Shown here: one piece after another, positions 1-5,165 of the stretch | How positions within the stretch are numbered: the stretch's first letter is position 1 | Layout of the letters: each line of letters starts with the position of its first letter | Source of the DNA: Methylobacterium sp. | Lineage (GTDB): Bacteria; Pseudomonadota; Alphaproteobacteria; Rhizobiales; Beijerinckiaceae | Direction: 5' to 3' | Assembly (NCBI GenBank): GCA_021154065.1 | Contig: JAJKJG010000102.1 | Location: forward strand, 1 to 5,539 | DNA length: 5,539 bases | The notes under the pieces: generated by a model | What the model was told of the DNA's origin: nothing | Databases searched by the model: none | The model's input: only the letters and a program-made list of their open reading frames with translations | Translations under genes and position numbers: made by a program

Positions 1-93
1 CGCGGCTTCACGCGCATGACGCTCGGCCCGCCGCCGCCGGGCCTCGCCGAGCCGAGCCGCATCTTCGCTCTCGCCGGGCCCGAGCTGGGATGA
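1..93 (+). CDS. 3' end of an unidentified protein (partial)
   Basis: Reading from base 1 gives an open frame of 30 codons closed by TGA at 91-93. The visible C-terminus begins RGFTRMTLG, continues through a proline run (PPPPG) and ends AGPELG. Codon use is GC-rich like the neighbouring genes, and the next gene lies about 210 bases downstream on the same strand, so this is more likely a true gene end than a chance frame. Too little is visible to assign a family. It could belong with the downstream aldolase in a catabolic operon, but the repeat-filled gap between them makes that uncertain. Confidence 0.6.
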   Translation, partial: RGFTRMTLGPPPPGLAEPSRIFALAGPELG

Positions 94-107
94 GCGAGGC
101 CGCATGT

Positions 108-162
108 CCTCCCCCTTGCGGGGAGGTCCGACTCGGCCGAAGGCCGAGCGGGGTGGGGGTCG
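108..162 (+). repeat. REP-like palindromic repeat, copy 1 (two hairpins)
   Basis: Two adjacent perfect hairpins are visible. The first pairs CCTCCCC (108-114) with GGGGAGG (120-126) around the loop CTTGC. The second pairs CTCGGCC (132-138) with GGCCGAG (142-148) around GAA. A G-rich tail, GGGGTGGGGGTCG (150-162), completes the unit. I recognise this layout (C-rich/G-rich hairpin, central variable GC hairpin, GGGGTGGGGGT tail) as a common intergenic repeat in Hyphomicrobiales genomes; that is from memory, not a search. An inverted partner lies at 239-276. Copy number and exact boundaries cannot be judged from one window. Confidence 0.75.
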
Positions 163-184
163 CGGGCGTAGAGCGCGAGTTACC

Positions 185-201
185 GGTTGGGACACCCGAC
201 C
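185..201 (+). other. Small hairpin between the two inverted repeat copies
   Basis: GGTTGGG (185-191) can pair with CCCGACC (195-201) around the loop ACA, using one G-U wobble. It lies near the middle of the 76-base spacer between the inverted repeats. It may be the spacer of a composite REP pair (BIME-like), or chance in GC-rich DNA. Confidence 0.3.
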
Positions 202-238
202 ATCGGCGCTTTCTTATCCGCAGCGCTACGTGGCCCGG

Positions 239-276
239 CGACCCCCACCCCTACCCCTCCCCGCAAGGGGGAGGGG
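239..276 (-). repeat. REP-like palindromic repeat, copy 2 (inverted, shorter)
   Basis: This is the reverse complement of the ends of copy 1. CGACCCCCACCCC (239-251) is an exact 13-base reverse complement of 150-162. It is followed by a perfect 9-bp hairpin, CCCCTCCCC (254-262) against GGGGAGGGG (268-276), with loop GCAAG, the complement-side version of the CTTGC loop in copy 1. The central GGCC-type hairpin of copy 1 is missing, replaced by the short joint TAC. The element ends two bases before an ATG at 278 that is in frame with the downstream gene. Confidence 0.75.
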
Positions 277-291
277 AATGCGCCTCGGCTT

Positions 292-295
292 GGAG
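292..295 (+). promoter_or_regulatory. Ribosome-binding site deciding the aldolase start
   Basis: GGAG sits 6 bases before the ATG at 302 and is the reason for choosing that start. The alternative in-frame ATG at 278 is preceded only by the G-rich arm of the repeat, which resembles a Shine-Dalgarno by composition, and it would add eight residues (MRLGLERL). Confidence 0.55.
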
Positions 296-301
296 CGATT
301 G

Positions 302-1372
302 ATGTCGAACGGCCTGCACCGATCCGATCTTCCCGAGCGCGTGCGGACGATCCTGGCGAAGGGAGCGGTCATTCCCGCCCACCCGCTTGCGCTCGATCCG
401 CAGCGCGCGTTCGACCGCGCCTCGCAACGGGCGCTCACGCGCTACTACATCGACGCCGGCGCCGGCGGGCTTGCGGTCGGGGTGCATTCGACCCAGTTCG
501 CGATCCGCGAGGTCGGGCTCTACCGCCCGGTGCTGGAGCTCGCGGCCGAGACCGCCAAGGCCTGGACCGATCGGCCGCTCGTGATGATCGCCGGCGCGAT
601 CGGCCGCACCGCCCAGGCCGTCGAGGAAGCCCGCACGGCGCGATCCCTCGGCTATCATGCCGTGCTTCTCTCGCTTGCCGCCATGAAGGGCGCCGCCGAG
701 GACGAGCTCGTGGAGCATTGCCGCGCCGTCGCGGCCGAGATGCCGCTGATCGGCTTCTATCTCCAGCCGGCGGTCGGCGGCATTCGCCTGTCGCGCGGCT
801 TCTGGACCCGCTTTGCCGCCATCGACAACGTCGTCGCCATCAAGGTGGCGCCGTTCAACCGCTACGGCACGCTCGACGTCGCCTTCGGCGTCGCAGCGGC
901 GGGCGCGGAGGATCGCGTCACGCTCTACACCGGCAACGACGACCACATCGTCTCCGACCTCGTGACGCCGTTCGCGGTCCGCACGGCTGACCGCGAGGTC
1001 GTGCTGCGCTTCAAGGGCGGGCTGCTCGGCCATTGGAGCGTCTGGGCGAAGGGCGCGGTCGCGCTCCTCGAGCGCCTCCATGGCGCGGTCGCGGCCGGCC
1101 CGATTCCGCCGGAGATCCTGGCGCTCGACGGCTTCGTCACCGACTGCAACGGCGTCGTCTTCGACGTCGCCAACAATTTTGCCGGCTGCATCCCGGGCTG
1201 CCACGAGATCCTGCGCCGCCAGGGGCTCATGACCTCGATCCACTGCCTCGATCCCGACGAACGCCTGAGCCCGGGCCAGGCCGAAGGCATCGACCGACTC
1301 TACGCGACCTATCCGGAATGGCACGACGACGCCTTCGTCGCCGAGAACCTCGACCGCTGGCGCGACCGCTAG
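302..1372 (+). CDS. DapA/NanA-superfamily class I aldolase (dihydrodipicolinate synthase family protein)
   Basis: The 356-residue product looks like a (beta/alpha)8-barrel lyase of the dihydrodipicolinate synthase / N-acetylneuraminate lyase superfamily, whose members form a Schiff base between a lysine and a 2-oxo acid. The expected catalytic pair is visible: Tyr153 in FYLQP and Lys181 in VAIKVAPFN, followed by YTGNDDHI (209-216) in the late-barrel position. The early loop that reads GTTGE in true DapA is GVHSTQ here (60-65), and the arginine that binds aspartate semialdehyde after the tyrosine motif is replaced by PAVGG. The enzyme is therefore probably not the lysine-biosynthesis DapA, and its substrate is unknown. 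A C-terminal region of about 75 residues, with Cys282, Cys296 and Cys300, follows the barrel, making it longer than the roughly 300-residue norm. The stop codon overlaps the downstream repeat. Family confidence is high; function beyond lyase/aldolase is not assignable. Confidence 0.9.
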   Translation: MSNGLHRSDLPERVRTILAKGAVIPAHPLALDPQRAFDRASQRALTRYYIDAGAGGLAVGVHSTQFAIREVGLYRPVLELAAETAKAWTDRPLVMIAGAIGRTAQAVEEARTARSLGYHAVLLSLAAMKGAAEDELVEHCRAVAAEMPLIGFYLQPAVGGIRLSRGFWTRFAAIDNVVAIKVAPFNRYGTLDVAFGVAAAGAEDRVTLYTGNDDHIVSDLVTPFAVRTADREVVLRFKGGLLGHWSVWAKGAVALLERLHGAVAAGPIPPEILALDGFVTDCNGVVFDVANNFAGCIPGCHEILRRQGLMTSIHCLDPDERLSPGQAEGIDRLYATYPEWHDDAFVAENLDRWRDR

Positions 1373-1471
1373 AGCGCGATGACTTCTCTTCGAGTCGTCA
1401 TCCCGCTCTGGGTCTTTGTTTGAGCATGATCTTTTGCGAAAACCGGTAGCCACTTTTCGGGATGATGCTTA
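1371..1471. repeat. Hyphomicrobiales-type intergenic repeat with two stem-loops, filling a convergent gap
   Basis: Two imperfect palindromes lie side by side. In the first, AGAGCG-C-GATGAC (1371-1383) pairs with GTCATC-C-CGCTCT (1397-1409), with one C-C mismatch. In the second, GAGCATGATC (1422-1431) and following bases pair with TTTTCGGGATGATGCTT (1454-1470), with interruptions. The parts GAGCATGATCTTTT, GAAAACCGGT and CACTTTTCGGGAT are ones I recognise as a very abundant intergenic repeat in Bosea, Methylobacterium, Bradyrhizobium and relatives. The AT-richer composition contrasts with the flanking genes. The element shares two bases with the TAG of the aldolase and three with the TAA of recR. 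It may act as a two-way transcription terminator or mRNA end-stabiliser for these convergent genes; that role is inferred. Confidence 0.8.
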
Positions 1472-2074
1472 GAAGGCGGTGCGCTGGCGAATTGCGGCCG
1501 AGAGGGTGCCTTCGTCGAGATAATCGAGCTCGCCGCCGACCGGGACGCCGTGGGCGAGCTTCGTCGCCTTGACCGGCAGGCCCGACAGAAGCTCGGTGAC
1601 GTAATGCGCGGTGGTCTGGCCGTCGACGGTGGCGTTGAGGGCGAGGATGATCTCCTCGACCGCCGGGTCGGCCGCGCGTGCGAGGAGCGCGTCGAGGTTG
1701 AGGTGCTCGGGGCGCACGCCGTCGAGCGGCGACAGCACCCCGCCAAGGACATGGTAACGGGCCCGGACCGCGCCGGCGCGCTCGAGCGCCCACAGGTCCG
1801 AGACGTCCTCGACGACGATGATGATCGCCGGATCGCGGCCGGGATCGCGGCACACGGTGCAGGGCTCGGCGGTGTCGACATTGCCGCAGGTGCGGCAGAC
1901 GACGATGCGCTCGCTCGCGACCTTGAGGGCGTCCGAGAGCGGCCCGAGCAGCTGCTCGCGCTTCTTGATGAGGTGCAGCGCCGCGCGTCGCGCCGAACGC
2001 GGCCCCAGCCCCGGCAGACGGGCGAGGAGCTGGATCAGGCGCTCGATCTCGGGGCCGGCGACGGATTGCGGCAC
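1469..2074 (-). CDS. recR: Recombination mediator protein RecR
   Basis: The 201-residue product has the full RecR architecture. An N-terminal helix-hairpin-helix ([11 protein letters not shown], 20-30) is followed by a four-cysteine zinc finger (Cys60, Cys63, Cys72, Cys75), a Toprim domain starting at IIIVVED (84-90) and continuing through GGVLSPLDG (111-119) and [10 protein letters not shown] (147-156), and the C-terminal [16 protein letters not shown] (176-191). RecR acts with RecO, and with RecF in many bacteria, to load RecA onto SSB-coated single-stranded DNA at gaps. The start is GTG at 2074. GAGG, overlapping the ybaB stop, lies five bases before it, and only 7 bases separate the two genes, so translation is probably coupled. 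The length is normal and no key residue is missing. Its 3' end runs into the convergent repeat. Confidence 0.97.
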   Translation of the reverse strand: MPQSVAGPEIERLIQLLARLPGLGPRSARRAALHLIKKREQLLGPLSDALKVASERIVVCRTCGNVDTAEPCTVCRDPGRDPAIIIVVEDVSDLWALERAGAVRARYHVLGGVLSPLDGVRPEHLNLDALLARAADPAVEEIILALNATVDGQTTAHYVTELLSGLPVKATKLAHGVPVGGELDYLDEGTLSAAIRQRTAF

Positions 2075-2081
2075 CCGGACC

Positions 2082-2402
2082 TCAGAACAGCTTCAGCCCC
2101 GGAGGCAGCGGCAGGCCCTTCGTGACCTCCTCCATCTTCTCCTGGGCGGCCCGGTCGGCCTTCTGGCGCGCGTCGTTCAGCGCCGCGACGACGAGATCCT
2201 CGACGATCTCGGCCTCGTCGGGAACGAGAAGCGAGGGATCGATGCGCAGGCTCTTCGCCTGGCCCTTGGCGGTGAGGACGACCTTGACCATGCCGCCGCC
2301 GGACGAGCCCTCGACCTCGAGGCGGTCGAGCTCTTCCTGCACGGCCTGCACCTTCTGCTGCATGGCCTGGGCCTGCTTCATGATCCCCATCAGGTCGCGC
2401 AT
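2082..2402 (-). CDS. ybaB: YbaB/EbfC family nucleoid-associated DNA-binding protein
   Basis: The 106-residue product matches the YbaB/EbfC family in length and layout. There is a charged N-terminal helix ([20 protein letters not shown]), a central beta region ([17 protein letters not shown], 31-47), then a C-terminal helix ([21 protein letters not shown]) and a proline-rich tail ending LPPGLKLF. Family members form dimers shaped like tweezers that bind DNA and influence nucleoid organisation or expression. The family is almost always found between dnaX and recR, as here. The ATG at 2402 is supported by GGAGG six bases upstream, and the 64-base gap to dnaX is short enough for one transcript. 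The conserved linkage hints at a role near replication or repair, but this is not shown by the sequence. Confidence 0.95.
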   Translation of the reverse strand: MRDLMGIMKQAQAMQQKVQAVQEELDRLEVEGSSGGGMVKVVLTAKGQAKSLRIDPSLLVPDEAEIVEDLVVAALNDARQKADRAAQEKMEEVTKGLPLPPGLKLF

Positions 2403-2426
2403 TCACGTCCTCCACTGATCAGGCCC

Positions 2427-2445
2427 GGGTCGTCCCGGACGGCCC
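2427..2445 (-). other. Small stem-loop in the dnaX-ybaB gap
   Basis: GGG-T-CGTC (2427-2434) can pair with GACG-G-CCC (2438-2445) around a three-base loop, with one internal mismatch when read as minus-strand RNA. There is no U-tract after it, so it is not a convincing terminator. It may be an mRNA processing or stability element between dnaX and ybaB, or simply a product of high GC content. Confidence 0.3.
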
Positions 2446-2466
2446 GTGCGGGCGACCCCGTGACGG

Positions 2467-4257
2467 TCACAGCTCCTCGTCGGCCTCCGGATCGGCCGGC
2501 GGCGCCACGTCGGCTTCGACCGCGGCCTCGCTTTCGCGCGTGCGCACGTCGACGATCTCGGCGCCGGGAAAGCGCGACAGCACCGCCTGCACGAGCGGAT
2601 GGCCGGCGGCGTCGCTGCGGCGCTCGCGCTCGAAGGCCTGGCGCTGCTCGTGCAGCGTCGCGGCGCCGGGCTCGGAGGAGAGCGCCACAGCCCAGCGCCG
2701 GCCGGTCCAGTCGTCGAGCGCACGCTTGAGGGCGTTCGGAAGGTCGCGGCTCGCGCCCTCGGCGAGCGCGAATTCGATCCGGCCCTCCTCGAAGCGCACG
2801 AGCCGCAGATCGCGTTCGAGGGCGCTCTTGAGCGCGATCTCGCGCCGTTCGCCGGCGAGCGCGACCACATCCTCGAAGCGGCGCAGCCGCGGCCCCGGCT
2901 GAGGCTCGCCGCGAGCGGCCGGAACGGCTTCGGCCGGCATCGTCGCGAGCGCCGCATTGCCGGAGGAGGACGGGCCGGCCGGGCGCGCCGGAGCCCCGCG
3001 CTCGACGCGCTCGGCCGCGGCCGGCGCGCCCTCCTTGAGGAGGCGCAGAGCCTCGTCCGGCGGCGGCAGCCCGGCGGCGTAGCAGAGCCGCACCAGCGCC
3101 ATCTCGGCGGCGGCAAGCGGCCGCGTCGCGGTCTGCACCTCCGGGATCGCCTTGAGCAGGATCTGCCAGGCGCGCGACAGCGCGCCGGTCGACAGCGCGC
3201 TCGCGAACGCGGCGCCGCGGACGCGCTCGGCCTCGGACAGGCTCGGATCCTTCGCGGCGTCGGGCACGAGCTTCAGGCGGGTGACGAGATGGGTGAAGGA
3301 GGCGAGATCCGAGAGGATCAGCGCCGGGTCGGCGCCGGCGTCGTATTGGCCGCGCAAGCCTGAAAAGACGGCAGGCACGTCGCCCCGCATCGCCGCCTCG
3401 AACAGCTCGATGACAAGCGCCCGGTCGGCGAGGCCGAGCATGTCGCGCACGGTCGCATCGGAGACGCGGCCGGCGCCGTGGGCGATCGCCTGGTCGAGGA
3501 GCGAGAGCGCGTCGCGCACCGAGCCTTCCGCCGCCCGCGCGATCGCGGCAAGCGCCTCGGGCTCGGCGGCGACGGATTCGAGCCCGCAGATCTTCTCCAG
3601 ATGCGCGACGAGCTTGTCGGCGCCGACGCGCCGCAGATCGAAGCGCTGGCAGCGCGACAGGATGGTGATCGGGACCTTGCGGATCTCGGTCGTCGCGAAG
3701 ATGAACTTGGCGTGCGGCGGCGGCTCCTCGAGCGTCTTCAGGAAGGCGTTGAAGGCGCCCGGCGACAGCATGTGGACCTCGTCCACGATGTAGACCTTGT
3801 AGCGGCCCGACACCGGCGCGTAGCGCACGGCGTCGTTGAGCTGGCGGACGTTGTCGACGCCGTTGTTCGAGGCGGCGTCGATCTCGAGCACGTCGATGTG
3901 ATTGCCGTCGATGATCGCCTGGCAGTTCAGGCCGAGCTTCGGCATGCGGATCGTCGGCCCGGCGTTCTTGTCCTCCGGCAGCTCGTAATTCAGGGCCCGG
4001 GCGAGGATGCGGGCGGTCGTGGTCTTGCCGACGCCGCGCACGCCGGTGAGCATCCAGGCCTGCGGGATGCGGCCGGTCTCGAAGGCGTTCGAGACCGTCT
4101 GCACCATGGCGTCCTGGCCGATCAGGTCGTCGAAGGTGCGGGGCCGGTATTTCCGCGCGAGCACGCGGTAGGCCGAGGCCCCTCGGGCGGGCGCTGGCGG
4201 CGCAAGGCCCGGCAGGGCCGGCTCGTCGAAGAAGGGCGTGCCGGTCGTCTCGTCCAT
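2467..4257 (-). CDS. dnaX: DNA polymerase III subunit gamma/tau (clamp-loader ATPase)
   Basis: The 596-residue product is DnaX, the AAA+ motor of the clamp loader that opens the beta ring and, through its tau C-terminus, tethers polymerase and helicase. Visible features in order: N-terminal YRVLARKYRPRTFDDLIGQ (30-48), Walker A GVRGVGKTT (72-80), Walker B with DEVH (159-162), LKTLEEPP (173-180), and SRCQRF (201-206) carrying the arginine-finger region. The lid-domain motif EGSVRDALSLLDQ (244-256) and collar region follow, then a Pro/Ala-rich linker around 410-455 and a tau-specific C-terminal domain to 596. The four-cysteine zinc module of E. coli DnaX is reduced to one cysteine (Cys112), as I recall for other alphaproteobacteria. 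No A-rich slippery run is visible, so a programmed short gamma form is unlikely. The ATG at 4257 is the first plausible start, but no good ribosome-binding site precedes it. It follows the SRP RNA gene by about 70 bases. Confidence 0.97.
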   Translation of the reverse strand: MDETTGTPFFDEPALPGLAPPAPARGASAYRVLARKYRPRTFDDLIGQDAMVQTVSNAFETGRIPQAWMLTGVRGVGKTTTARILARALNYELPEDKNAGPTIRMPKLGLNCQAIIDGNHIDVLEIDAASNNGVDNVRQLNDAVRYAPVSGRYKVYIVDEVHMLSPGAFNAFLKTLEEPPPHAKFIFATTEIRKVPITILSRCQRFDLRRVGADKLVAHLEKICGLESVAAEPEALAAIARAAEGSVRDALSLLDQAIAHGAGRVSDATVRDMLGLADRALVIELFEAAMRGDVPAVFSGLRGQYDAGADPALILSDLASFTHLVTRLKLVPDAAKDPSLSEAERVRGAAFASALSTGALSRAWQILLKAIPEVQTATRPLAAAEMALVRLCYAAGLPPPDEALRLLKEGAPAAAERVERGAPARPAGPSSSGNAALATMPAEAVPAARGEPQPGPRLRRFEDVVALAGERREIALKSALERDLRLVRFEEGRIEFALAEGASRDLPNALKRALDDWTGRRWAVALSSEPGAATLHEQRQAFERERRSDAAGHPLVQAVLSRFPGAEIVDVRTRESEAAVEADVAPPADPEADEEL

Positions 4258-4282
4258 CGGCGCCAGAATGCGGAGGAATCGG

Positions 4283-4308
4283 GCGCCCCGGCAAGGCCGT
4301 TCGGGCGC
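4283..4308 (-). other. Stable stem-loop between the SRP RNA gene and dnaX
   Basis: A 10-bp interrupted stem pairs GCGCCC plus CGGC (4283-4292) with GCCG (4296-4299) and GGGCGC (4303-4308), leaving a three-base loop and a three-base bulge. It lies downstream of the SRP RNA and 25 bases before the dnaX ATG on the minus strand. No run of U follows, so it is at best a weak or Rho-assisted terminator. It could also serve as a processing site that separates the RNA from dnaX mRNA, or affect dnaX translation. Confidence 0.45.
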
Positions 4309-4328
4309 GGCATCATCGCAAGGTCGCG

Positions 4329-4428
4329 GGTGGGAGGCTGGACGAAGACCCGCTCGGTCTCGTTAGGGCTGCTTCCTTCCGGACCTGACCCGGTTGGCGA
4401 GTGAAACGTCCCTCGCCAACCTCCCGCC
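4329..4428 (-). ncRNA. ffs: Bacterial small signal recognition particle RNA (4.5S-like)
   Basis: The minus strand carries the near-invariant SRP RNA core GGTCAGGTCCGGAAGGAAGC (about 4371-4390), with its GGAA tetraloop at 4377-4380 closed by CC/GG and the asymmetric internal loops that bind the M domain of Ffh. The ends pair as expected for the long rod: GGGAGGTTGG (from 4425 down) matches CCAGCCTCCC (from 4341 down) with nine Watson-Crick pairs and one G-U. Adjacent CGA/TCG and GAC/GTC pairs extend the stem. The length of about 100 nt is typical for the small, Alu-less bacterial type. The RNA works with Ffh and FtsY to target nascent membrane and exported proteins to the translocon. The exact ends are estimated from the terminal stem and the promoter, with an uncertainty of a few bases. 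Confidence 0.96.
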
Positions 4429-4431
4429 GCC

Positions 4432-4460
4432 TATATGAGCCGCGAGGCCCGGAAAGGCAA
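4432..4460 (-). promoter_or_regulatory. Probable housekeeping sigma promoter of the SRP RNA (and perhaps dnaX)
   Basis: On the minus strand, TTGCCT (4455-4460) as -35 and CATATA (4432-4437) as -10 are separated by exactly 17 bases. The expected start falls at about 4425-4428, the first bases of the SRP RNA terminal stem. The CATATA is a rare AT-rich patch in this GC-rich stretch. No other promoter is evident before dnaX, so it may also supply dnaX-ybaB-recR transcription. Confidence 0.6.
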
Positions 4461-4546
4461 GCTTGGCTGCGGCGGGCTCACCGGGCCGCCCGTGGCCGGG
4501 CTCCGCGCCGGAACCCGCAAGGCTGTAAAAGGTTGCGATGATGAAC

Positions 4547-4551
4547 AGGAG
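4547..4551 (+). promoter_or_regulatory. Ribosome-binding site deciding the exported-protein start
   Basis: AGGAG directly abuts an ATG at 4552 and lies six bases before the ATG at 4558. The second spacing is the workable one, so translation should start at 4558 and the product begin MRLVLAAAA, a typical signal peptide. The frame is open further upstream to 4435, but that part overlaps the SRP RNA promoter region and is not expected to be translated. Confidence 0.65.
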
Positions 4552-4557
4552 ATGCCC

Positions 4558-5037
4558 ATGCGCCTTGTCCTCGCCGCTGCGGCTCTGGCCGCCTTCGCCC
4601 TCCCCGCGCTCGCGCAAGGCCAGCCGGCGCGTCCGCCCGCCGGCCAGCGCCCGCCCGCGGCCCAGCAACAGCCGCAGCCGCCCGAGCCGCCGCCGATCTT
4701 CCTGTGCCGCACGGCCGAGGAGGTCTGCACCCTCGGCATCGTCACGGGCAACAACCAGATCGTGGTGATCTTCACCAATGCGCCGGGCGCGGAGGGAGTC
4801 GCCAAGCCGATCGACGTCTCGTCAGGCGACGGCAGCCCGCTCGATCTGTCGCAGAACATGGGGCGCGTGGTCCTTCTGACCGGCGCCTACGATCCCAAGA
4901 CGGGGCTGACCAAGGCCGAACTGGTCGAGGCCGCGAGCCCGCTTGTCTCGACCCTGATCAAGGCGCAGGTCGCGGGCGGCGGCGACGAGGGCGCGCCGAG
5001 CCGCGGCGGCAAGCCCGCGGCGCAACGGAAGCGCTGA
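4558..5037 (+). CDS. Small exported protein of unknown function with a Pro/Gln-rich linker
   Basis: The 159-residue product starts with a Sec signal peptide: a short basic start (MR), a hydrophobic stretch to about residue 16, and ALA before Gln20, so cleavage after Ala19 is likely and the mature protein should be periplasmic or secreted. Residues 20-46 form a Pro/Gln/Ala-rich, probably disordered linker. The folded part (47-140) has Cys50 and Cys57 in FLCRTAEEVCTLG, spaced for a possible disulfide, then beta-rich stretches such as NNQIVVIFTN (65-74) and MGRVVLLTGAYD (101-112). The C-terminus is Gly-rich and basic, ending QRKR. I do not recognise the family. It diverges from the SRP RNA gene and converges on a lipoprotein gene, with no functional hint beyond an envelope location. 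Its promoter is not clear; an AT-rich patch at 4524-4530 might serve as a -10 element but lacks a matching -35. Confidence 0.85.
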   Translation: MRLVLAAAALAAFALPALAQGQPARPPAGQRPPAAQQQPQPPEPPPIFLCRTAEEVCTLGIVTGNNQIVVIFTNAPGAEGVAKPIDVSSGDGSPLDLSQNMGRVVLLTGAYDPKTGLTKAELVEAASPLVSTLIKAQVAGGGDEGAPSRGGKPAAQRKR

Positions 5038-5073
5038 AGGGTCTCGGTTCCGGGTGGGTGGGGGTCGGCTATT

Positions 5074-5106
5074 CGGCGCTTCGCTGGTTGTCGCCGCGAA
5101 GCGCCG
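5074..5106. terminator. Strong stem-loop between convergent genes, likely two-way terminator
   Basis: CGGCGCTTCGC (5074-5084) pairs perfectly over 11 bp with GCGAAGCGCCG (5096-5106) around an 11-base loop. It sits 36 bases after the exported-protein stop and about 60 bases beyond the convergent lipoprotein stop. A smaller GGCT/AGCC hairpin follows at 5108-5118, and then ACTTAAAATC. No proper U-tract follows on either strand, so termination may be weak or Rho-dependent, or the stem may protect mRNA 3' ends. Confidence 0.55.
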
Positions 5107-5165
5107 CGGCTCGGAGCCACTTAAAATCCCGCATTCCCTTCGGATCGCGAGGCCATCACCCCGCT

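Noticed and set aside
108..276. Possible CRISPR array or insertion-sequence ends
   Set aside because: There are only two copies, inverted and of unequal length, with no regular spacers and no transposase frame between them.
104..301. N-terminal extension of the aldolase back to an ATG at 104
   Set aside because: The extension would translate both REP-like repeats into Arg/Pro/Gly-rich sequence with no family counterpart; the start at 302 has GGAG at good spacing.
251..1453. Long minus-strand open frame of 400 codons opposite the aldolase gene
   Set aside because: It lies antisense to a gene with clear catalytic motifs, is rich in Arg/Asp/Ala of low complexity, and starts and ends inside repeats. 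Long antisense frames are expected in DNA with such GC bias.
1371..1471. Possible tRNA or regulatory small RNA from the paired stem-loops
   Set aside because: There is no cloverleaf, T-loop or CCA-stem pattern, and the sequence matches what I recall as a dispersed intergenic repeat.
1550..2125. Plus-strand frame of 191 codons opposite recR
   Set aside because: Asp/Ala/Glu-rich shadow of a well-supported RecR gene; no recognisable domain and no ribosome-binding site.
2390..4294. 634-codon minus-strand frame overlapping dnaX in another reading frame
   Set aside because: The translation is an Arg/Ala/Gly/Pro-rich shadow without domains, whereas the dnaX frame has all clamp-loader motifs.
3478..4404. 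Plus-strand frame of 308 codons opposite dnaX and the SRP RNA
   Set aside because: It runs through the conserved SRP RNA core and the DnaX ATPase region on the opposite strand; composition is that of a shadow frame.
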